From: Malaya genurostris
Lineage: Eukaryota; Arthropoda; Insecta; Diptera; Culicidae
Direction: 5' to 3'
Assembly: GCF_030247185.1 (NCBI RefSeq)
Contig: NC_080572.1
Coordinates: 33,092,971 to 33,156,970, forward strand
Length of the DNA: 64,000 nucleotides
The translations under genes were made by a program, and so were the position numbers. Shown here one piece after another: positions 57,697 through 64,000 of this stretch (position 1 is the stretch's first letter; every line of letters starts with the position of its first letter). The notes beneath the pieces are model-generated. The model did not search any database. It was not told the origin of the DNA and saw only the letters and a program-made list of their open reading frames with translations.

Positions 57697-59493
57697 CACG
57701 ATGTAAAATACACTGGTGATCACGTTGTTCTATGTGTTAGTGCGGTTGTCATTTTAGTTTGGAATAACAGAGACGTGAAGAAGAACAAGCATAAACAAGT
57801 GACGTTGCGGGATTAGGTTTTATGAAAATATTTAGAGTTGATTCTATTTGCGAAAATATTGACAGTAAAATGCGGTGTTTGGTTCCGGGATGTTTCAATC
57901 CTCGAATTCGAGGAAATGATCTGTGTATTTCATATCATTGAGCACAGAAGAATCCGGTTATTAGAAAAAACTGGTTTATTTTTTGCGTACTGCAGTATAA
58001 TAATATAAAAAAATGACGCGTATGTTCTGTATATTTGTTGACAAAAGATTGACAGTCGAGCGAAATGCAGTGTAAAATTTGTGGATTTCGACGTCGGATC
58101 GTAGGAAAACACGGTAAGCTCTATATTTTCAATCATCACTGGTAATGAGGACACTGATTTTAGCTCAATCCTCGATTCGCTGTAAATCCACATCGGAGCT
58201 GAATTTCATTCTATTTATAGTACCGGTAAAGACAAATTTCCCGAAACGGATTCGGTAGAAACAAATGGCATTGATCTAGCAAGACTAAGTGACCACAGCA
58301 CCTTCCTTCTGTTAAAATCAACAAACATGTCGACCAGGCGCGTACACAGGGGGGGGGGGGGGGGGGTTTAGGGGTTCAAACCCCCCTCGAAACAAAAAAT
58401 TATACCCCATGGGAAACATTGTGATATAAATTGTACATGTGTTGATTTATCACCATGTTCTAAAACCCCCCCCCCCCCGAAAATTTTCTCTGGCTACGCG
58501 CCTGATGTCGACCATCATTAAAAAAGCACTTACGTACTACGGATAGAAATTTGAAATGAACCGTTCGTACTGTGTGTGAGTTAACGGGCGTACTGAAGCC
58601 TGTATCGTAGAGTAGAGCAGCGTATGACCAACTCGCTCGTAGTTAACCTCAAACGGATGTACCCAGTAAACATTCGGAATCTTAAACTCCGGCTGGTAAC
58701 ATTCTCCACCAATGGATTTCAGTGTAATTCGATTCGTTGGACCTCCATATGAACATCGGTAGTGTGGAATGATTTCATTTGGTCATCTTCGGTGTTTTTT
58801 CACGATGGATTGATGTCTCCTTGTGGTTTTGACATAACATCACTTTTGCAAAATACTCATTTAGTGAGAATTCAGAACCGATGACAATAAATTGTGTCAG
58901 AAAAAAATGCAATAAGTCAAATAAAACCATACTTAAGAGTCTGAAGAGCTACAGGCAGATATTGTTTGATTGATTAGGAATTGTAAAACCAAGATGATTT
59001 CATTATCGATTCACCGATCGGTTAAACGACAATCAACGTGTGGTTTTCATTATTTATCAATTAAAATGATCGATAAGTGCAACATTTTACTCATCCAATT
59101 CGGAATCATCTAGAGCATCACCTGCATTTGAAATGCCAGCTGCAGCACAATCACTCAATTATTCATGATAACTGTAATAGAGTTTACAGAGCGATCCGCC
59201 AAATCCTTCCTCTAACGAAATGAACAGAATTGGATGTGTGTACAATTTTCTATATTTTGACGTTACCTTGCAAGCCCTTTAAGAAAAAATGTCCAGATTT
59301 TCAATTAGTGCCAAAGATTATCCAGGCTGCTTGTCGCGCAGCCTGAGTAACTTAGAAGTGAAATCACGATCTGAACTGGTCGTTTGTTTATGTTTGCATA
59401 CTTGAATCCCGGCGCGCCATACTTAATTTCGTTAGCAAATTACCAACACAACTAAAAATGTCTTATCAGGTCACTAGTGTATTTTACATCGTG
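57697..59493 (+). mobile_element. P-like DNA transposon, non-autonomous, long form
   Basis: Inverted ends CACGATGTAAAATACACTGG and CTAGTGTATTTTACATCGTG; flanks GGTAGAAT and GGTTGAAC could be a decayed 8-bp duplication. The outer ~200 bp on the left and ~390 bp on the right match the short copy at 8390-8973. A frame at 57870-57941 starts MRCLVPGCFN, like the CxxxxC start of a THAP finger, and stops after 23 codons. A second Cys start MQCKICGF is at about 58063. TIR sequence and THAP-like start together suggest the P superfamily. No catalytic domain is visible. A hAT-like MITE (58335-58504) is nested inside. Confidence 0.55.
58335..58504. mobile_element. hAT-like MITE with CAGGCGCGTA ends and G/C runs
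   Basis: Ends CAGGCGCGTACACAG and CTCTGGCTACGCGCCTG with a perfect 8-bp duplication ATGTCGAC (58327-58334, 58505-58512). It carries a 19-G run near one end and a 13-C run near the other. I know this end sequence as a widespread insect MITE. Confidence 0.9.
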
Positions 59494-60048
59494 GGTTGAA
59501 CATATCCAATGAAAATGGGTGTGGAACCGAGACGTCAAATTGCTCAATTCAGCTGTTTTTCAAAGAAGGTGAATCTTACAAAAGTAAACAAATCGAGTTT
59601 CTCGCTCCTACCAATTAATGCTTCAAAATCCTACAATTTTTCCTAAAAACTTTCGCCCCTCGTGTTTCATGCCAACAAACAGAACGTTTTCTTTATTTTA
59701 GATGGCTTCCGAACATTTTGCCAAATACAAATTATTGTCGTACGACTTACTTTACTATGGGGTGGGTGCCTTTTCAAAATTAGCCATATGGAAGAATGGG
59801 CAGAACTTAATCGTGAATATCTCGACTTGTATTGATGGCAGCAACATAATTCTTTCACCATTTTATCAAAATTATAATCAGGAATTTAGGATAATAATTT
59901 GAACAGTGTGAGATAACCACAAACAACTCAAAAATTAAGTTTTTTCAAAATTTGAAAATAATGCGGAAAACTATTTACTTTCGCTTGGGTTTTTCGCGCA
60001 AGGACGACGATTTTGAGGTAGTCAGGCACATGTCTTCAACTGACTGTG

Positions 60049-60056
60049 TATAAAAG
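60049..60056 (+). promoter_or_regulatory. TATA box without an obvious gene
   Basis: GTGTATAAAAGGGGAGCCG is a strong TATA context. No ORF of note starts within 500 bp downstream; instead, degenerate AAGTTCAAGTTTCAGA / GTTTAGAATGCAGAG repeats follow (60215-60290 and 60470-60550). Possibly the promoter of a dead repeat or of a non-coding transcript. Confidence 0.35.
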
Positions 60057-60214
60057 GGGAGCCGTGGTCGAAAATCGATAATTTCTTTACGTGCGTTCGA
60101 TGGAAGCAGAAACCGTGGGAGTTAAACCTTCAACCAGCAGCAACGGAGAGTGCACCTTCTGCGTGGTTAAAACCGCAAACGCTCAGGTCGCAACTCTAAT
60201 TTGCTTTTCGGTAG

Positions 60215-60560
60215 TCGTAACGAGAAGTTCAAGTTTCAGATTTTAGTTCCGCAGTATAGGTTTAGAATGCAGAGCCTGCGTGCTGAAACTGGATTCTGGA
60301 ACTAGAATTGAAACTGGATTCTGAGTAATATTGGTTCTAAATTTAGTTCTTGAACTCAGGGTCCAGTTCTTTATTCCAGACTTAATCTATTCGGTTCTTT
60401 TTAGAACCATAATAATACTCCTAAAGAATTATGCGGAATTTTACTTTACTGTACTCTATACAACCCATTTTGGTAGTCATGGCGAAAAATCGTCTTCAAG
60501 TTTCAGAGCTTAGTTTCGGAATATGGGTTTAGAATTCAGAGTCTGTGTACTGAACTAACT
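60215..60560 (+). repeat. Degenerate direct repeats (TTCAAGTTTCAGA ... TTTAGAAT)
   Basis: Two related ~75-bp blocks (GTAGTCGTAACGAGAAGTTC... and GTAGTCATGGCGAAAAATCG...) are separated by TTAGTTCT/GAACT-type phrases. No coding capacity. Confidence 0.5.
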
Positions 60561-60809
60561 CAACTCGTCACTCTCCATCACGAACGCTTTCACAAAAAGT
60601 TCTTTTCATTATATTATTATAAAGAACTATACTGCTTATTTCATAATATTTAATTGCGTTTCAGAATGTTTATTGTAACTAATCTGTAATTAAGTCTAGG
60701 CGCATCGTTTAAAATTCTAGTAATGAAAGAGGGGAAAGTTGCACAATTCGAACAATCGATAAAGCAAATCAATCTAGACTAACTCAGACAAATAAACTAA
60801 TTTTATGCC

Positions 60810-61178
60810 TGACCCCCCTGGGGGCGTCGTCCGTGGCCACACTACAATGGATACCGCGAACCAGCAACCAGGACCGTCCGCAGCACCCCTTCTACATCTC
60901 TCTCTCTCTCTGTCTCACAAGAAACCAACTGTTAACCGTAGCCCCCCCCCCCCTTTTTTTTTCTCGACCCATCCCACTGATATCAAAAGAAATGTAACTA
61001 TCTACAAATGCTATGTAATTTGAACGACACAAATGTAAAAATCTCCCCTCCTCTTCTCCGAACCTCACTAACCCCCCCCCCCCCCAACCTCCCAAAACCC
61101 CCTTAAACGATACAAACCCGGCGAACGACCGCAACTTGGTTAAAGCCTGGTATAAATAAACGATATAAAAAAAAAATA
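60810..61178 (+). mobile_element. 5'-truncated LINE 3' end with 12-bp target duplication
   Basis: Flanked by TAATTTTATGCC on both sides (60798-60809, 61179-61190), and ends GTATAAATAAACGATATAAA then an A-run. C- and T-rich runs fill the middle. A 12-bp duplication plus an A-rich tail is the signature of target-primed retroposition. Family not identified. Confidence 0.7.
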
Positions 61179-61269
61179 TAATTTTATGCCGAATAAGGAT
61201 TTCTGAAAGCTCATTTACAACCACAAATGCAAATGAGATTGGTTTGTTTTCATCAGGGAACGCCTGCAT

Positions 61270-61452
61270 TAAAAAGTACGGGTGTGTAATGTCAGAGACA
61301 TAACTGGATGTCGTGAATACGAATATGACACGCTTTATTTATGCTTCCGAATTCGAATCGGTTGTTGAATTCGGAAGCATAAATAAAGCGTGTCATATTC
61401 GTGTTCACGACATCCAGTTATGTCTCTGACATTACACCCCCGTACTTTTTTG
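61270..61452. repeat. Near-perfect 183-bp palindrome
   Basis: The left arm AAAAAGTACGGGTGTGTAAT...CTTCCGAATTC (61270-61354) and the inverted right arm GAATTCGGAAG...CCCCCGTACTTTTT (61367-61452) are separated by a 12-bp loop. The arms contain the end phrase AGACATAACTGGATGTCG shared with 16831 and 61903. Confidence 0.9.
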
Positions 61453-61877
61453 TATTTGATTTTACTACATGAAATAGTAAATGAGACGATAAAATTACTT
61501 GCAGATTTATCTTAGTCGCGAAAACCAGCCAATTTCACGAAAAATGCGCAAGGGCGTAACTTCATAGTTCACACAGGAAGCATAAAAGTAAACAAATCGA
61601 AAATGGACGAAACTCTTTTTATGTTGATTTATTCAGTGGATATATAAGGAAAGTGGTAAAATTTGTATGCCTTTTAAAGATGAACCAACATTTAATCGAC
61701 TAATCAAAAATTGATCTGAGAATATACGATAATTTCTAAATAGCATTTGAAATCAAAGTCGAAACATTCATCGACATTTTTCTCCATTTGCTGTCAATGT
61801 TAGATTCGTCCTTTTTTGAAAAACAGCTGAGTTGAGGTTTCTATGCCCTGTGAAAAATGAACGGCGACCCTAGTAAA

Positions 61878-62160
61878 AAAAAGTACGGGTGTGTAATGTC
61901 AGAGACATAACTGGATGTCGAAAATACGAATAAAACTGACACGAATTCCTTATACTTTCGAAATCGAATTGATAGCTGATCGATTGTGTGAATTGTGAAA
62001 CTTTTGACGTCGATTATCTCATTTCGGATTTGCATATTTCATTGAAAGAAACTATCAAGATGCTGTACAGGATTCACACGATTAAGTTCTGCCAATTCTT
62101 TCATATGGTTAATTTTGAAAAGGCGCCCCATAGTAAAGTAAGTCATATTCACAACAAAAA
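61878..62160. mobile_element. Element with the AGACATAACTGGATGTCG end, copy 3
   Basis: It starts AAAAGTACGGGTGTGTAATG, like the palindrome arm, and ends TAGTAAAGTAAGTCATATTC then ACAAC, like the right end of the gag insertion (17838). About 280 bp, non-coding. Confidence 0.55.
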
Positions 62161-62307
62161 AAAATGTATGAAAATAATTAAGATTAAGGATCATAAAAAG
62201 ATTCTTCCTCCAAAACCCCTCCTGGTTGGGGCAATAATCAACCACAAGTGAAGGATGACTCTGGTGACTTATTCTCTGCTGATTAACTGATCGCCATTTT
62301 TGAAACA

Positions 62308-62858
62308 ATGACAACACAACTACGAAACTGCAGAACGCGGTTAGATCAACGGCAAATTCATCATCGAATAGTAGTAAATTGGAATGCTTGCTCACTCAGG
62401 AGCAAAACTACTGAATTGTCCGGCTTTCTTCAAGAAAAGAATGCCGATATTACTATTTTTACTGAAACTCATCTTAAACCTGAAATTTCTTTCCTTATTT
62501 CCAATTACAGAATTCACTGGCTCGACAGGAAACCAGAGGAGAGGGAGTTGCCATTGCCATTAAACGATCCATTTAGCACAGGCTCCTGTCTGCCTTTAAA
62601 TTGCAACTTATAGAAGCCATCGGAATTGATATTACAACGACGATGGGACCCATCATCATTGCAGCGTACTGCCCCAAACAAACAAATCTTCGAGATGGTA
62701 CGTGTGCATCGTTGAAGCGAGATCTGGCTATGCTCATTCGACGACAGAACAAATTCATCATCGCACGGCATGAGCTGTGGGAAAACAAAAGACAGTACAA
62801 CCAAATACAAATTATAATACGGAATACTTCGACAAATTTTCAAGGACACATTTAGCAT
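62308..62858 (+). pseudogene. LINE endonuclease (APE) domain, frameshifted
   Basis: Frame 1 (62308-62580) has WNACSLRSKTTELSGFLQ, then ADITIFTETHLKPE and SNYRIHWLDR, the start of an APE-type endonuclease with its catalytic ETHL glutamate. A frame change near 62585 leads to EAIGIDITTTMGPIIIAAYC and LRDGTCASLKRDLAMLIRRQ. The domain is then cut near 62790. Jockey/I-like by motif style. Confidence 0.8.
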
Positions 62859-63790
62859 CGTGCGGTACACTGTCATGATACACTGTCAGAGTGACAATGT
62901 ACTTTAACGAGTTTTCTATAAAACTAGCAACACTGAAGGGTAAGAACAAGTTCACCATAGTTACTGTTTATTATAGTGAAAAATAAACAAACAGTTTTTA
63001 TCTGATAATCAAGATCACAAGCGAAATGTAAGTTATACAATAATCTAGAATGGTTAAGCCACTATGAATATACTACTAGCTGTATTGATATTTGTAGACT
63101 CGTGGGTGTTTGTGTTCATTTTTCATCTTTTGTGCTAGTGCCGGTGGTATTTAGACTGATAGTTGCAGTTTAATACAGCAACGATAAACATAAACAAACA
63201 AGTTTGTTTTGCACCGTAGCAACTAGCATAAAGCGTTGCCAGAAACGATCTCCTTCCACATTTTCAAACTATCGCAATGAAAGGGAGTAATTTGCTAGGC
63301 TTACTTGTTCAGGCTGTGAACCAAACATTGGCAGTTCGTTTGTATGGGACTTAGGGGTATTATTATTTGTATTTGGTACAACATCCTCGCTCCGTTCGAG
63401 AGTTCATTCCATTTTGGATATATTCATCAGCAACATCGCCATTAGGTTTTTTACCATCACTGCTAACCTCAAACGGATGAACACATTTTGACAGTTCAGC
63501 AGTAGTGTTTGTAAACAGAGATTTTTTTGTTTGTTTGTTGACAAATTGGATCAATCCATTCACGGTCCATATCGCCTAAATAAAGTTTTAAAACATTTGT
63601 TCACGTTGAATACGGTTCGTTTTTGAGATTTATTAAATAAAAGTGACTAGTTGCAAAGTGTAAAGATGATTGTTTAAGATGTGTTCTTCGATTTTTGTTT
63701 AAACTTGTTTGTAAACAGTACCGCTGAACTGTCAAGAATGAATGCTTGGTCATTTGTGTCGTTACGATAAAAAATCTAATAGACAGCTGT
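62792..63790. mobile_element. Insertion/deletion block inside the LINE endonuclease
   Basis: The endonuclease stops after HELWENK and resumes at ELSSDHFPV, about 80 residues later in the normal protein, so this 1-kb block replaced that part. It starts ACAACCAAATACAAATTATA, which returns inverted at 63358-63383. A second inverted pair (GACAGTTCAGCAGTAGTGTT and the inverse at 63700-63735) marks another MITE at about 63485-63740. Confidence 0.6.
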
Positions 63791-63796
63791 CCGGTT

Positions 63797-64000
63797 GTCT
63801 TCGCGAGCTCTCTTCCGACCACTTTCCAGTAATATTGGCGTTCGGATTTTCACCAGAAATAGTGCCTATTCAACCTCGGAGAAACTATTATCGCACCGAC
63901 TGGGTCCAATTTCAACAAATTGCCGACCAACTTATTACTATCGATTTGCCACTAGATTCCCCGATGGAAATCGATGCGGCCCTATCTTCCTTCCAGCATT
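63797..64000 (+). pseudogene. LINE endonuclease end and linker, runs off the window
   Basis: The frame ELSSDHFPVILAFGF carries the SDH motif that ends the APE endonuclease, followed by RRNYYRTDWVQFQQIADQL, the linker before RT. It continues past 64000, where the RT domain should begin. Same LINE as 62308-62858. Confidence 0.85.

Noticed and set aside
56688..57723. Minus-strand ORFs of 63-124 codons
   Set aside because: Within dispersed repeats shared with 27474 and 42660; no domain.
60805..61269. Proline-rich ORF (+) and 125-codon ORF (-)
   Set aside because: Both lie in a 369-bp LINE 3' end with C/T runs and a 12-bp target duplication.

Overview
The window is AT-rich, intron-bearing insect nuclear DNA, and a culicine-type mosquito is the most likely source. 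The evidence is four spliced genes with canonical GT-AG introns and insect-like proteins, plus mosquito-type repeats: a tRNA-derived SINE I recognise from culicine genomes, a CR1/RTE-like LINE tail, a Jockey/I-like LINE, and very many short terminal-inverted-repeat (TIR) elements. The species cannot be told from sequence alone. There is no bacterial operon, CRISPR array or rRNA.

Host genes: (1) fatty acid 2-hydroxylase (FA2H), + strand, four coding exons between 11055 and 15483; (2) a kappaB-Ras (NKIRAS) small GTPase, - strand, three exons, 27073 to 26093; (3) translation factor eIF5A, + strand, three coding exons between 35173 and 40053; (4) nucleolar MIF4G protein NOM1/Sgd1, - strand, four exons, 47336 to 44288, beginning with an 11-nt coding exon. 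They are unrelated housekeeping genes that share a neighbourhood, not a pathway.

Layout: 1-10.6 kb is repeats (foldback element, TIR elements with a LINE fragment inside, P-like element, a 1.35-kb hAT-like element with others inside it). 10.6-15.5 kb is FA2H with a repeat-filled first intron. 15.5-23.6 kb is one dead Copia-type LTR retrotransposon, inserted immediately after the FA2H stop codon and itself hit by at least six later insertions. 23.6-26 kb is TIR elements. 26-27.1 kb is NKIRAS. 27.2-32.1 kb is TIR elements, including a GATATC-rich element split by a PIF/Harbinger-like insertion. 32.3-41 kb is eIF5A with its upstream and 3' regions. 41-44.3 kb is mostly featureless. 44.3-47.3 kb is NOM1. 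47.4-64 kb is dense nested transposons: TA-target MITEs, GATATC-rich pairs, CAG.G.TGCCA hAT-like elements, a P-like element with a THAP-like start, a long palindrome, and a broken LINE running off the right edge.

The two most interesting patterns are the Copia element placed exactly at the end of the FA2H reading frame, so the LTR should supply the mRNA 3' end, and a dispersed set of hAT-like elements with ends like CAGnGnTGCCA and mostly 8-bp target duplications, in which each member is filled with degenerate copies of its own short phrase.
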